A stretch of 64,000 nucleotides of DNA from Chersky-840 sp963848335 (GCA_963848335.1 CAWKDD010000003.1:620001-684000); one strand, 5' to 3'. Counted from the first letter of the stretch, positions 8,038 through 17,206 are shown. Notes: a model not told the origin generated them from the sequence alone. A program made the numbers and translations.

Positions 8038-9197
8038 CGGCGCTGCGCGCCCTGCGCCATGCGCTGCTCGAGGCAGGCTCGATGACGTGGGAGATCCTGT
8101 GGGCCCTGATCCTGGGCTTCATCCTGGCGTCGGTCGTCCAGGCCGTCGTGCGGCGCGGCAGCGTGGAGCGGCTCCTGGGCGGCGAGGGCCCCCGTGCCCT
8201 GGCCCTGGCCACCGGGTTGGGGGTGGCGTCCTCGTCGTGCTCCTACGCCGCGGTGGCCCTGGCCCGGGCGCTGTTCCGCAAGGGTGCGAGCTTCAGCGCC
8301 GCCATGGTGTTCGAGATCGCCTCGACCAATCTGGTCGTCGAGCTGGGCATCATCCTGGCCCTGCTGCTCGGGTGGCAGTTCACGCTGGCCGAATTCGTCG
8401 GTGGTCCGGTGATGATCGTCTTCCTGGCGCTTTGGTTCCGAGTGTTCCTGCGCGGGCGCGTGCTCGAGGCCGCTCGGTCCCAGGCCTCCAAGGGTGTCGC
8501 CGGGTCCATGGAAGGGCATGCCGCCATGGACATGAGCATCCAGGAGCCGGGGAGCGTCTGGCGCCGGCTCCGCTCCGACCAGTCGCTCACCGCCATTTCC
8601 CACATCTTCGTCATGGAGTGGGCTGCGGTCGTGCGCGACATCGCCGTCGGCCTGCTCGTGGCGGGTGCCTTGGCGGCGTGGGTGCCATCGAGCTTCTGGC
8701 GGCACTTCTTCTTCGCCGGGCACCCCCTCCTCTCGAAGTTGTGGGGACCGGTGATCGGACCGGTGGTCGGTCTCCTGAGCTTCGTGTGCTCCATCGGCAA
8801 CGTCCCGCTGGCCGCGGTGCTGTGGAACGGAGGCATCAGCTTCGGCGGTGTGGCGGCGTTCATCTTCGCCGACCTGATCATCGTGCCCATCCTCGCCATC
8901 TACCGGAAGTACTACGGGACTCCGATGATGCTGTTCATGCTCGGGAGCTTCTACGTGACGATGGTGACAGCGGGATATGTCGTCGAGCTCGTGTTCGGTG
9001 CCGCCGGTCTCGTCCCCACCGGTCGTCACGCCAAGGTGGCGGAGATGGCGGTGCGCTGGGACTACACCACCGTCCTCAACATCGTGTTCCTGCTGGTGGC
9101 GACGGGGCTGATCGTCCGCTTCCTGCGCAGCGGCGGACGCCCCATGCTGCGCATGATGGGCGGGCCGGCGCAGGAGGCCGACGCCCCCATCGGATGA
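8034..9197 (+). CDS. ArsP/DUF318-family permease
   Basis: 387-residue permease with about eight to ten membrane helices in two related halves. Each half has a cysteine signature of the ArsP/YraQ (DUF318) family: SSSCSYAAVALARALFRKGA in the first and SFVCSIGNVPLAAVLW in the second. Some ArsP proteins export trivalent organoarsenicals; other family members have no assigned substrate. The central loop (about residues 145-185) is methionine- and histidine-bearing (MEGHAAMDMSI), which could contact soft metals. It is coupled to the ArsR-like regulator by ATGA. Substrate assignment is inference from this pairing. Confidence 0.85.
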   Translation: MTALRALRHALLEAGSMTWEILWALILGFILASVVQAVVRRGSVERLLGGEGPRALALATGLGVASSSCSYAAVALARALFRKGASFSAAMVFEIASTNLVVELGIILALLLGWQFTLAEFVGGPVMIVFLALWFRVFLRGRVLEAARSQASKGVAGSMEGHAAMDMSIQEPGSVWRRLRSDQSLTAISHIFVMEWAAVVRDIAVGLLVAGALAAWVPSSFWRHFFFAGHPLLSKLWGPVIGPVVGLLSFVCSIGNVPLAAVLWNGGISFGGVAAFIFADLIIVPILAIYRKYYGTPMMLFMLGSFYVTMVTAGYVVELVFGAAGLVPTGRHAKVAEMAVRWDYTTVLNIVFLLVATGLIVRFLRSGGRPMLRMMGGPAQEADAPIG

Positions 9198-9266
9198 CAG
9201 GGAGAGGACACCGACCCTTCCCCGCCGGTTTCTGGACGGCGATTCCCACCGTGTACTGTCCGCACC

Positions 9267-9761
9267 GTGAGCCAACTCTCCCCCCTGCTGCCCGCTCCGG
9301 TCGTCGCATTGCTCGACGTCGCCCTGGTCGGGGAATTGACGGTGATCGACGAGAGCGGTCGTCCCGTCACCTATCCCCTCATCCCGCTGTCGGACGGCGA
9401 CCTCATCTACCTCACGTCGTCGGTGCTGTTCTCGCGCAAGCTCCGGCACATCAAGGCCAACCCCAAAGTTTGTCTCTCGCTCACCGATCCCGTGGCCGTC
9501 CCCGTGGAGCCGTTCCACCGCGCCACCATCCAGGGCGACGCCCGCGTCGTCGAAGACGACGTGCACTCCGGTTGGGAACGACTGCTCCCGTTGTGGCGGG
9601 CCAAAGAGCCCGCCATCGACTTCTTCCTCAAGAGACGCTTCGGGATCCCGCTGTTCTTCGAGCGTTCCGTGATCGAGATCACGCCCCAGCGGGTCTTGTG
9701 GTGGGAGGACGGCCGAGCCTCCGAGCCCGCCCGCGTCTACGAGCTGGCGGGGGTGTCCTGA
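9267..9761 (+). CDS. Split-barrel flavin/F420-binding protein (pyridoxamine phosphate oxidase-like)
   Basis: 164-residue protein of the FMN/F420 split-barrel superfamily. It begins with the hallmark ALVGELTVIDESGRPVTYPL and continues LIYLTSSVLFSRKLRHIKAN, the phosphate-contacting strand-turn, then VEPFHRATIQGDARVVED. Such proteins bind FMN, F420 or haem and act as reductases or oxidases. GTG 9267 lies seven bases after TACTGT (9254-9259), indicating a leaderless transcript. Its stop is one base before the next gene, which carries a second split-barrel domain fused to a UbiA transferase, so the two products probably act together. Confidence 0.82.
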   Translation: MSQLSPLLPAPVVALLDVALVGELTVIDESGRPVTYPLIPLSDGDLIYLTSSVLFSRKLRHIKANPKVCLSLTDPVAVPVEPFHRATIQGDARVVEDDVHSGWERLLPLWRAKEPAIDFFLKRRFGIPLFFERSVIEITPQRVLWWEDGRASEPARVYELAGVS

Positions 9762-9762
9762 G

Positions 9763-11082
9763 ATGGCCACCCTCGAGGTCGCCGACGCCCTCAGCCGGGC
9801 CCGGTCCTATCCCCACGCCGTCCTCGCCTATGTGGGCCCCGACGGCTACCCGGTGAACATCGCCGTGGACTTCACCGAGTCGGTCGACGCCGCCGAGGTG
9901 GAGATCGGGCCCCTGGACCAGGACCTCCGTCCCGCCGACGGCCAGGAGGTGGAGCTCACCTTCAGCCACATCCGCCCCCAGCCCGGCGTGGGATATGACG
10001 AGCGGCGCTACGTCAACCTCTGGGGCCGGGCCACGCCGGCAGGAGAGGGCCTGCGCGTGGCGGTAGGACGGGCCAGCGGTTGGGACGAGGCCGACACCCC
10101 CTTCTTCGAATACGCAGAGCGCAGCGTGCCGGCGGGGCGCGGCTATCTCGACGATCTCGGGGCACGGCCTCGGCTGAGCCGTCTGTGGACCGTCTTCCTG
10201 GCCACCCGTCTCCCCTTCCTCACCGCCACGCTCGTCCCCGTGGGGCTCGGCGGGGTCATCGCGGCACGCGACGGCGCCTTCCACGGGCTGTGGTTCGTGC
10301 TCGCGCTCGTGGCCGCCATGGCGGTGCACCTCGGGCTCAACATGGCCAACGACCTGTTCGACGACGCCAACGGCGCCGATGCGGCCAACGTGACCCCCAC
10401 CCCCTTCAGCGGCGGCTCGCGTGTGCTGCAGTACGGCCTCGTTTCCCGGCGCGCCATGGTCACGGGCTGCGCGGCGCTGTACGCGCTGTCGGTCGGACTG
10501 GGGCTGTACCTCGCCGTCGAACGCGGCTGGGGCCTCCTCGGCATCGGAGCCGTGGGCATCGTCCTCAGCCTGGCGTACTCGGCGCCCCCTCTGCGCCTGG
10601 TGCACCGCGGCCTGGGCGAGCCGGTGACGGCGCTCGGGTTCGGCCCGGTCATGGCCGTGGGGACGTACTTCGCCTGTGCGGGCCGGTGGAGCTGGCAGCC
10701 GGTGCTGGCCTCGCTGCCGGTCGCGCTGCTCATCGCCCTGGTGCTGTACGTCAACCAGGTCCCCGACCGCGCCGGCGACACCGCGGCCGGCAAGCGCACG
10801 TTGATCGTGCGACTGTCCCCCGCCCAGGTCCAGGGCGTGTACGCCATCGTCGCCGGAGCCGCCTTCGTGTGCATCGTCGCCGAGGTCGCCGCCGGCGTCA
10901 CCCCGGCGTGGACCCTGCTGGCCCTGGCCCCGCTCCCTCTGGCGTTGCGGGTGTGGCGCGGGTTGCGGGCGCACTACGGGGACCCCTACGCCCTCATGCC
11001 CACCATGCAGACCAACATCGTGCTGCACCTGGTGACCGGGCTCCTTCTCGTCATCGGCTACGTGATCGCCGTGGTGTCCTGA
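9763..11082 (+). CDS. Split-barrel domain fused to UbiA prenyltransferase
   Basis: 439-residue fusion. Residues 1-130 form a split-barrel domain (SYPHAVLAYVGPDGYPVNIAV). Residues about 145-439 form a polytopic UbiA-type prenyltransferase. The two Mg-diphosphate motifs are NMANDLFDDANGAD (about residue 192) and NQVPDRAGDTAAGKRT (about residue 330), closest in style to MenA-like enzymes that attach a polyprenyl chain to a quinone precursor. The fusion and the adjacent split-barrel gene suggest a quinone or other aromatic lipid handled by a flavin- or F420-dependent partner, which is inference. A GC hairpin follows the stop. Confidence 0.85.
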   Translation: MATLEVADALSRARSYPHAVLAYVGPDGYPVNIAVDFTESVDAAEVEIGPLDQDLRPADGQEVELTFSHIRPQPGVGYDERRYVNLWGRATPAGEGLRVAVGRASGWDEADTPFFEYAERSVPAGRGYLDDLGARPRLSRLWTVFLATRLPFLTATLVPVGLGGVIAARDGAFHGLWFVLALVAAMAVHLGLNMANDLFDDANGADAANVTPTPFSGGSRVLQYGLVSRRAMVTGCAALYALSVGLGLYLAVERGWGLLGIGAVGIVLSLAYSAPPLRLVHRGLGEPVTALGFGPVMAVGTYFACAGRWSWQPVLASLPVALLIALVLYVNQVPDRAGDTAAGKRTLIVRLSPAQVQGVYAIVAGAAFVCIVAEVAAGVTPAWTLLALAPLPLALRVWRGLRAHYGDPYALMPTMQTNIVLHLVTGLLLVIGYVIAVVS

Positions 11083-11099
11083 CCCGAGCGCAGCCGCGA

Positions 11100-11120
11100 G
11101 ACCCCGGCGGGACCGGGGTC
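11100..11120 (+). terminator. GC-rich hairpin after the UbiA fusion
   Basis: Perfect stem gaccccgg / ccggggtc with a five-base loop, 17 bases after the stop; a second overlapping cccgggg dyad follows. There is no T-run. It probably acts as terminator for the preceding operon. Confidence 0.6.
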
Positions 11121-11163
11121 TGTGGTGGCCCGGGGTCCCGGGGTCAGGATTAGTCTTCGGCTC

Positions 11164-12018
11164 ATGGAAACAGCCGACCACCTGCGCTCCGGCGTCGACG
11201 CTGCGCTGCTGCGACGGGGTTGGCCCCGGACGGGCAGCGCCGAGTGGGGCTTCTTGGACCGCACGGGCTTCCTCGTCGACGCGGCCGCCGAGGACGACCC
11301 CGCCGACTTCCTGGCCGAAGAGATCCGGGAGCTGCGCCACGAGGTCGACGCCATGGCAGCCGAGCGCTCCCCGCTGGCGGCCGGCACCCGGTCCCCGGCC
11401 GACCTGGCCTCGAGAATTCAGGCCGAGCTCGAAGCGTCGGAACCGGCCGGCGACGACGACCGCCCCGGGTTGTGGGAGCGGGCACGCGCCGCCGCTCTGC
11501 TCTTCTACCTCGAACGCACGGGTCGGTCCCCGACCGAGAGCCGGCGTTCGCGCTCGGACGCGGCGCCCTCGGACGAGGCGGCCGCCTTCGAGATCGCCCA
11601 CCCCGTCCGGGTGCTCGGGATCACGACGGTCGGCGAATGGCAGGCCACCACCAAGGTGACCCTGGCCCTCGATCCGACCCTGAGCGCCGCCCAGGTGGCG
11701 GCCATGTGGCAGAAAGTCCGTTCCGCCGTCCTGCGCCAGGGCGCGCGAGGGCGCACGGTGAGCCGCAAGTCCGTGGCACTGGCACTGTTCGTGGCGCATC
11801 ACCCGGGGCGGACGTGGGCGGACCTGCGCCGGATGTGGAACCAGCTCTACGCCCACTGGGCCTTCAAGTCCCCGGACCTGCGCGTCTTTCGCAACGCCGC
11901 GGTGCGCGCCCGTCGCTACCTCCTCGAACCACCCGAGCTCGATGACATCGACAGCGGGAGATGGCAATGGGTGCAGCGCCGAGCGGCGCGCCTGGCCTCG
12001 GGCGCCAACAGCGGCTGA
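11164..12018 (+). CDS. Hypothetical protein, 284 aa
   Basis: Family not recognised. ATG 11164 follows TAGTCT (11151-11156) by seven bases, which fits a leaderless transcript and decides the start over an upstream in-frame GTG. The protein has no signal or membrane helix. A glutamate-rich N-terminal half ends near residue 130. The conserved-looking C-terminal half has VTLALDPTLSAAQVAAMW, then RKSVALALFVAHHPGRTW, a region that could be a DNA-binding or replication-like helical domain, and many Arg/Trp residues. Location between a quinone-type enzyme and an acetyltransferase gives no functional clue. Confidence 0.65.
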   Translation: METADHLRSGVDAALLRRGWPRTGSAEWGFLDRTGFLVDAAAEDDPADFLAEEIRELRHEVDAMAAERSPLAAGTRSPADLASRIQAELEASEPAGDDDRPGLWERARAAALLFYLERTGRSPTESRRSRSDAAPSDEAAAFEIAHPVRVLGITTVGEWQATTKVTLALDPTLSAAQVAAMWQKVRSAVLRQGARGRTVSRKSVALALFVAHHPGRTWADLRRMWNQLYAHWAFKSPDLRVFRNAAVRARRYLLEPPELDDIDSGRWQWVQRRAARLASGANSG

Positions 12019-12075
12019 CGGCACCAGCCCCCGCCGCTCGGCGAGCCCGGGCCGCTTCGTCGGTAGGGTCTTGTA

Positions 12076-13322
12076 ATGGTCCACAGGGTGCGAACCATCG
12101 AAGCGGCCGAGATCGACTCCTGGGCGCAGTGCATGGGGATCGGCTTCTTGTACACCGTGGCCGACGGCTACCCCGAGTACCTGCTGGGTGACGTCGACCT
12201 CGAGCGGACGTGGGGCGCCTTCGACGGTGAGCGCGCCGTCGGAACGCTGCGATCCTTCGCCACCGCCTTCACCGTGCCCGGACCCGCCACCGTGCAGGCG
12301 GCCGCGCTCACCAACGTCACGGTGGCCCCCACCCATCGCCGCCGGGGCATCTTGACGGAGATGATCACTGCGGACCTGCGCGCCAGCGCGCAACGGAACG
12401 AGCCCGTGGGAATCCTCATCGCCTCGGAGTACCCCATCTACAGCCGCTTCGGCTACGGGGCCGCGGTGGAGGGTGCCGCCTATGCGGTGGACCTGGCATC
12501 CACCCGCTTCCGTCGTGGCGGCGGCAGTGCCGGCGGCATGCCGGCGCCACCGGGAGCGTGGAGCTCGTCGACCTCCGCACCATGCGCCTCGAGGCGCCGG
12601 CGCTCTACGAGCGCTTCCGCGCTGCCCAGCCCGGGTCGATCGAGCGCAGCGGGCGCTGGTGGGACAGGGTCCTGCACCAGGTGGAGGTGCCGGGAGCGAA
12701 ACCACCCACCGGTTACCAGGCGCTGTACCGCGCGCCGGGAGGCGCACCCGAGGGATACGTGCGCTACCGCGCCACCAACGAATGGGACTCCATGCGCCAG
12801 AGCGGCGAGCTGACGGTGGAAGAGCTGGTGGCGACGACCCCCGCCGCCTACGAGCGATTGTGGCGCTACTGCTGCGAGGTGGACCTGGTCGTCAAGGTCC
12901 GGGCCGGCGACCGCGCCGTCGACGAAGCCCTGCCGTGGCTGCTCGAGGACGGGCGGGCGGTGCGCCAGACGGGCCGCTACGACTTCTTGTGGATACGCGT
13001 CCTCGACGTCGTGGGCGCCCTGTCGGGCCGCCGCTACCAGGTCGACGGGCGCGTGGTGATCGAGGTGACCGACGCTCTGGGCTTGGCGGCGGGACGCTAC
13101 GCGCTGGAAGGAGGGCCGTCGGGCGCGCTGTGCGCACGCACGGACCAGGCCGCCGACCTGGCCATGCCGGTGGAGGCCCTGGGCTCGTTGTACGCGGGAG
13201 GGGTGTCCGCCCGGGTCCTCGGCAACACCGGCTACGTCGACGAACACGCACCGGGGGCGCTGGACCGGGCCGACGTCATGTTCCGGTCGTCGCCGGCCCC
13301 GTGGTGCTCCACCTGGTTCTGA
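12076..13322 (+). CDS. Eis-like GNAT N-acetyltransferase, frame broken once
   Basis: Reads as one protein of about 415 residues across two frames. The first part (from ATG 12076) contains the acetyl-CoA site VAPTHRRRGILTEMI, matching the GNAT R/Q-x-x-G-x-G/A loop, and EYPIYSRFGYGAAV. After a break near 12540 (cggcggcatgccggcgcc) the second GNAT-like half and the sterol-carrier-like C-terminal domain of Eis proteins follow, ending with a C-terminal carboxylate motif. Eis enzymes acetylate amines of aminoglycosides and other substrates. ATG 12076 is six bases after TAGGGT (12064-12069), so it is likely leaderless. Substrate unknown. Confidence 0.8.
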
Positions 13323-13431
13323 CCCCGGCCGGCCCACCCCACCCACGAATCGGTTCGGGGTGAACATCTGACGCGCCTGCGCCGTACCCGACCCTGTGCG
13401 GTCTGTCCGGACCGGCAGGAGGTGGTCAACC

Positions 13432-14706
13432 GTGACCGACATTCATGACCGTCAGGCCCGCGCCTTGGCAGCGGGCATCTCCGCATCGTCACCGGCTCGG
13501 GCGTCGGACCCGCACCGGCGATGGCGACGTCCCACCCGGCGCTCGGCCTCGCTCTTGGCCGTGCTCGCATTGGCGGGCACCACTTCGGGTGTCGCCATCG
13601 CTACGAGCGGTGCGGCGCAAGCCACACCGCAAGGATTCCTGAGCCAGTTCGACAACGTCGTCCCGGGGCCTTCCACCGTGCCGACAAACGGCGACGTCAA
13701 TCCCTACGGGATCGTCGTGGTACCCCAGAGCACCGGGAATCTCGTCCAGGGCGGCGTGCTCGTGAGCAACTTCAATGACGCGGCCAACGCCCAGGGCACG
13801 GGAACGACCATCGTGGAGGAGATGCCCGACGGCTCGGTCAACCAGTTCGCGCAGATCACCCAGGCGTCGACCACCGGACCGTGTCCGGGTGGGATCGGGC
13901 TGACGACAGCTCTGTCGGTGCTCCCAGGTGGTTGGGTCGTGGTGGGGAGCCTGCCCACGACGGCGAACGGGCCCACCGACGCGGGGACCCCGCAGGGAAC
14001 CGGGTCGGGATGCCTCGTCGTGCTCAACTCCCAGGGCCAGCTCGTCGAGACCTGGGCCGGCGGCGCCATCAACGGGCCCTGGGACATGACCTCGACGGTC
14101 GTCGGGAACACGGCCTACCTGTTCGTGACCAACGTGCTCAACGGCACCGTGGCCGCAGACAGCGGGATCCCGTCGGACCAACCCGGCAACACCGTCGACG
14201 GTGGGACCGTGGTACGCATCAAGGTCGGGTTGGGCTGGGGCCAGAGCCCGAAGATGGAGTCCCAGACCGTGGTGGCCTCGGGCTTCGCCGAGCGCACGGA
14301 TCCGGCCGCGCTGGTCGTCGGGCCCACGGGCGTGGCCCTGGGCTGGAACGGCACGCTCTACGTGGCCGACGCCGTGAACAACCGCATCGCCGTGATCCCC
14401 AACGCCTTGTGGCGCAACGGCACCTTCGGCGTCCCCGGCGGCCTGACCCTGTCCGACGCGCCGGTGCTCGACGATCCCCTGGGGATGATCCTGGCGCCCA
14501 ACGGCAACGTGCTGACCGTGAACGGGAACAACGGCCTGATCGTGGAGACGGCTCCGTGGGGACAGACCATCGACACCGCCACCCTCGACGACTCGGGCGC
14601 TCCCCCCGGCGGCGCCGGTGACCTGTTCGGGCTGGCGCTGGTGCCCGGTGGACGCGGGATCTGGTTCGTCGACGACGGGACCAACACCCTCGACGTGTTC
14701 TTCTAG
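13432..14706 (+). CDS. Secreted NHL/beta-propeller-like protein
   Basis: 424-residue exported protein. GTG 13432 is eight bases after aggagg and is preferred over GTG 13396. A basic N-terminus (RRWRRPTRR) and a hydrophobic stretch (SLLAVLALAGTTSGVAIA) form a signal peptide that ends near GAAQATP. The mature part has propeller-like blades such as PYGIVVVPQ, GPWDMTSTVVGNTAYLFVTN, GVALGWNGTLYVADAVNNRI and DPLGMILAPNGNVLTVNGNN. NHL-type propellers bind proteins or sugars or act as lyases; no catalytic residues can be assigned. A strong hairpin follows the stop. Confidence 0.8.
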   Translation: MTDIHDRQARALAAGISASSPARASDPHRRWRRPTRRSASLLAVLALAGTTSGVAIATSGAAQATPQGFLSQFDNVVPGPSTVPTNGDVNPYGIVVVPQSTGNLVQGGVLVSNFNDAANAQGTGTTIVEEMPDGSVNQFAQITQASTTGPCPGGIGLTTALSVLPGGWVVVGSLPTTANGPTDAGTPQGTGSGCLVVLNSQGQLVETWAGGAINGPWDMTSTVVGNTAYLFVTNVLNGTVAADSGIPSDQPGNTVDGGTVVRIKVGLGWGQSPKMESQTVVASGFAERTDPAALVVGPTGVALGWNGTLYVADAVNNRIAVIPNALWRNGTFGVPGGLTLSDAPVLDDPLGMILAPNGNVLTVNGNNGLIVETAPWGQTIDTATLDDSGAPPGGAGDLFGLALVPGGRGIWFVDDGTNTLDVFF

Positions 14707-14724
14707 AGGTCATCGGCACCCGGT

Positions 14725-14750
14725 GGAGGGGCCGCTCGCCGGCCCCCTCC
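14725..14750 (+). terminator. Hairpin terminator after the propeller gene
   Basis: Stem ggaggggccg / cggccccctcc with one bulged C and a five-base loop, 19 bases after the stop at 14706. Confidence 0.65.
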
Positions 14751-14862
14751 ATGCCGGGGCGCGTGCGCGTCGCGTCGGCGCGACGGCCGCGCCCCGGCGA
14801 CCGGGGCGCACGTCGGGTAGAACGTGTCTCTCGGCCCACGCATGCAGAGGGAGCCAACGTTC

Positions 14863-15156
14863 ATGGCCGTCATCGAAGTCGTCACGTTCCGGCTCGCCGC
14901 CGACGTCGAGAAGGAAGAATTCGTCGTCGCCGACAAGCGGGCCCAGACCGAATTCCACTACCTGCAGCCCGGCCTGCTGCGTCGCACCACGGCCCAGGAC
15001 TCCGACGGCGAGTGGCTGGTGCTGACCCTGTGGGCATCGGCCCGCGACGCCGATGCGGCCGCGGCGGCTGCCGGTGGCGATCCGACTGTCACCATGCTCA
15101 TGTCGCTGACCGACCCCGCGAGCGTCACGGCGAGGCGCTACCAGAGCTTGGAGTGA
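14863..15156 (+). CDS. Antibiotic-biosynthesis-monooxygenase-like (dimeric alpha/beta barrel) protein
   Basis: 97-residue protein with the ferredoxin-like fold of the ABM/dimeric alpha-beta barrel superfamily: an opening strand AVIEVVTFRLA, a helix KEEFVVADKRAQTEF, then PGLLRRTTAQ and WLVLTLWAS. Members range from monooxygenases to small-molecule binders; no specific activity is evident. I chose ATG 14863 because gaggga precedes it; an earlier in-frame start at 14824 would add 13 unstructured residues. TAGAAC at 14818-14823 may be the -10 element with a short leader. Confidence 0.7.
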   Translation: MAVIEVVTFRLAADVEKEEFVVADKRAQTEFHYLQPGLLRRTTAQDSDGEWLVLTLWASARDADAAAAAAGGDPTVTMLMSLTDPASVTARRYQSLE

Positions 15157-15193
15157 CCGTCGAGTCCTCTCGCCGCCTGCGTCCTGCTTGCCC

Positions 15194-15547
15194 CTACTGC
15201 TGCACCAGCATCACAGGGTTCCCCTCGGGGTCGATGATCGGAGCCAGCGTCGGCCCGCCGGGGAGGTCGAAGGGCTCGGCGACGACGGTACCGCCCAGAT
15301 CCGCCGCCTTCCGCAACGACGCCCTGATGTCACGGACCTGGACGTAGAGCGCCACCGCGCTGCGCTCTCCCTGGCGGATGTGTCCCGCCGGCCCCGGCTC
15401 GGGCCCCCCGATGCCGGCAGGAATCTGCATGATGGGGCCGTCGCCCACTTCCCAGGTGAACAGCTCGCGGTAGAACGCACGTTGGCGCTCGGCGTCGAGC
15501 GCCTCGATCTCCCAGTGCACGACAGGTCGCGCCCAGTCCTGCGCCAT
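15194..15547 (-). CDS. VOC-family (glyoxalase-like) protein
   Basis: 117-residue protein of the vicinal oxygen chelate superfamily with two beta-alpha-beta-beta-beta modules. The start VVHWEIEALDAERQRAFYRE is typical, and the second module has LYVQVRDIRASLRKAADLGG and ends DPEGNPVMLVQQ. Likely metal or ligand contacts are His in VVHWEI and His in GHIRQG. ATG 15547 has gggaggag upstream. It follows the alpha/beta hydrolase on the same strand and is probably co-transcribed with it. Confidence 0.85.
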   Translation of the reverse strand: MAQDWARPVVHWEIEALDAERQRAFYRELFTWEVGDGPIMQIPAGIGGPEPGPAGHIRQGERSAVALYVQVRDIRASLRKAADLGGTVVAEPFDLPGGPTLAPIIDPEGNPVMLVQQ

Positions 15548-15574
15548 GGCTCTCCTCCCGACGTCGGTGCCAGG

Positions 15575-16341
15575 CTATCCGCGCAACTGCGAGCAGCCGA
15601 AGCCGTGCCGCAGACGCCCGTCAGGGCGCCGAGCGCGTTGAGCTTGAGCTCCTCGAGGTGCTCGAAGAAGAGACCGGGGTCCTGGAACATCCAGTCGTGG
15701 TCGATGGGACGGCGGTGCGCAGACGACGCCACCGTGAACGAAGCATTGAGCTCCCACGCGAATCGCCGCCCGTCGTCCTGCGAAAGGATCGAATCACGGT
15801 TGGCCCACAGCACGTGGGCCGGGATACCGGCACGCGCCACGGCCTCGCTGGCAGATTCCCGGCCACTCGTGAATCCCCACCACGCCGCATTCACGAGTTG
15901 GCGGGGATGCGCGATCCAGGAGCGGGCGAAGGCGGCTGTGGCCCTCGGTGTCGCCAGGCGGAGCAACCTGATCGGGTGGCGCATCGTCTCGTCGGCCAGG
16001 CTCCACTCACGGGAGCTCGCCAGGGTGTCGGAGAACACCAGCTCCACAACGCGGCCGGGAAAGCGCGTGGCGAAGCCGAGCTCGATGCCACCCCCGAAGG
16101 AATGGCCGAGCAGCGTCACCTTGTCGAGCTCCAGGCGGTCGAGAGTGGCGGTGAAGGCGTCGAGCACCGACGGGTAGCTCCAACGACCGCGCACGTCGAA
16201 GAGGTCGGGGATGACCACCCGGCAGCGCCGGGCCAGCAGGTCGGCCAGGCGCCCGTAGGTGGCCGGCCGCATGGCGTACCCGTGGAGCAGCACCACCGGA
16301 GGTCCCTCTCCCCTGTCGACGGGCACGGCGAGCTCGTTCAC
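15575..16341 (-). CDS. Alpha/beta hydrolase, C-terminal end unclear
   Basis: Serine hydrolase of the alpha/beta fold, about 250 residues. The oxyanion region is VVLLHGYAM, the nucleophile elbow GHSFGGG, and the catalytic histidine probably lies in HDWMFQDP; the acid is likely in WANRDS. GTG 16341 starts NELAVPV directly before the first strand; ATG 16455 is an alternative with no better ribosome site. Homology seems to end near 15600, yet the frame stays open to 15211, through the whole VOC gene. Stops in the other two frames at 15621 and 15575 suggest a small indel near the true end. Natural substrate unknown. Confidence 0.7.
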
Positions 16342-16586
16342 GGTGCCAGAGTCAAGCAGAACGCCATGTCCCGTGTCGTACTCATGGCCCGCTACGACCC
16401 GACAGGAACCAGTCAGGGGCTCGACAGGTTGGACGGCCGTGAGCTGCTCGCGCATCCCCGCGGGGTGCGGGCACCACAGGTGGCTCCGAAAGCCGGGAAC
16501 CTCTCGGGCCCGCACCGCCTCTAGTGGGGCGGACCCTCTTCCGACAGGAAGCCGGGCCCCGTCGGCAACGCACTGGAGGTCGGACC

Positions 16587-17168
16587 ATGGCGCACGTACA
16601 TCTGGCGGACAAGGCGGACCGACTGGTCCCCAGGCTCGCGTTTGGCTACTCGAGGCGGCGCTTCGGCCGCGTCGTCGAGCCGGTGGCGGCGGCGGCACAC
16701 CATTCGGGCGTGCTCGTGGCCTGGGGACTGCTCGAGGCCGTGGCCGAGCGCGGATGGCGCCATCTGGACCCCCATCTCCGCTGGCTGGCCATCCAGGCGT
16801 CGGCCGGGGACATCGGCTGCTCGTGGTGCACGGACTACGGGTACTACGAAGGGCTCCACCAAGGGATGGACCCCACCAAGGTCCGGGAGGTTCCCCGGTG
16901 GCGGACGAGCGTGGCGTTCGACGAACGGGAGCGAGCAGTCCTCGAATACGCCGAGTCGGCGACCTCCACTCCGGCGACGGTCGGCGACGAGCTCGTGGCG
17001 CGGCTCCATCACCACTTCAGCGAACCCGAGATCGTGGAGCTCGCGGCGTGGGTCGCCATGGAGAACTTCCGGTCGCGCTTCAACGCCGGACTCGGTCTTC
17101 GAAGCCAAGGTTTCTCCGACAACTGTGCCCTCCCGGTGGGCACAGAGGCCGGCCCGGCGACGGGCTGA
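16587..17168 (+). CDS. Carboxymuconolactone decarboxylase/AhpD-like protein
   Basis: 193-residue alpha-helical protein of the CMD/AhpD superfamily. The redox-type C-x2-C motif is in DIGCSWCTDYGYYEG (about residues 75-90), and the following helix region is ERAVLEYAESAT, typical of the family. Such proteins act as alkylhydroperoxidase partners or lactone decarboxylases. ATG 16587 has ggaggt upstream, and the in-frame start at 16524 is rejected for lack of one. It is divergent from the hydrolase gene. A GC-rich dyad follows the stop. Confidence 0.85.
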   Translation: MAHVHLADKADRLVPRLAFGYSRRRFGRVVEPVAAAAHHSGVLVAWGLLEAVAERGWRHLDPHLRWLAIQASAGDIGCSWCTDYGYYEGLHQGMDPTKVREVPRWRTSVAFDERERAVLEYAESATSTPATVGDELVARLHHHFSEPEIVELAAWVAMENFRSRFNAGLGLRSQGFSDNCALPVGTEAGPATG

Positions 17169-17179
17169 GCCGTCCTCGA

Positions 17180-17206
17180 CCGCGGCGCGCCGGGGCGCCG
17201 CCGCGG
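17180..17206 (+). terminator. GC-rich dyad after the CMD gene
   Basis: Imperfect ccgcggcgc / gcgccgccgcgg inverted repeat 12 bases after the stop; probable factor-assisted terminator. Confidence 0.45.

Noticed and set aside
9679..12747. Open frame of about 1020 codons on the minus strand
   Set aside because: Antisense to the UbiA fusion and neighbours. Composition is His/Gly/Arg-heavy with no domain, as expected from GC-rich DNA read on the wrong strand.
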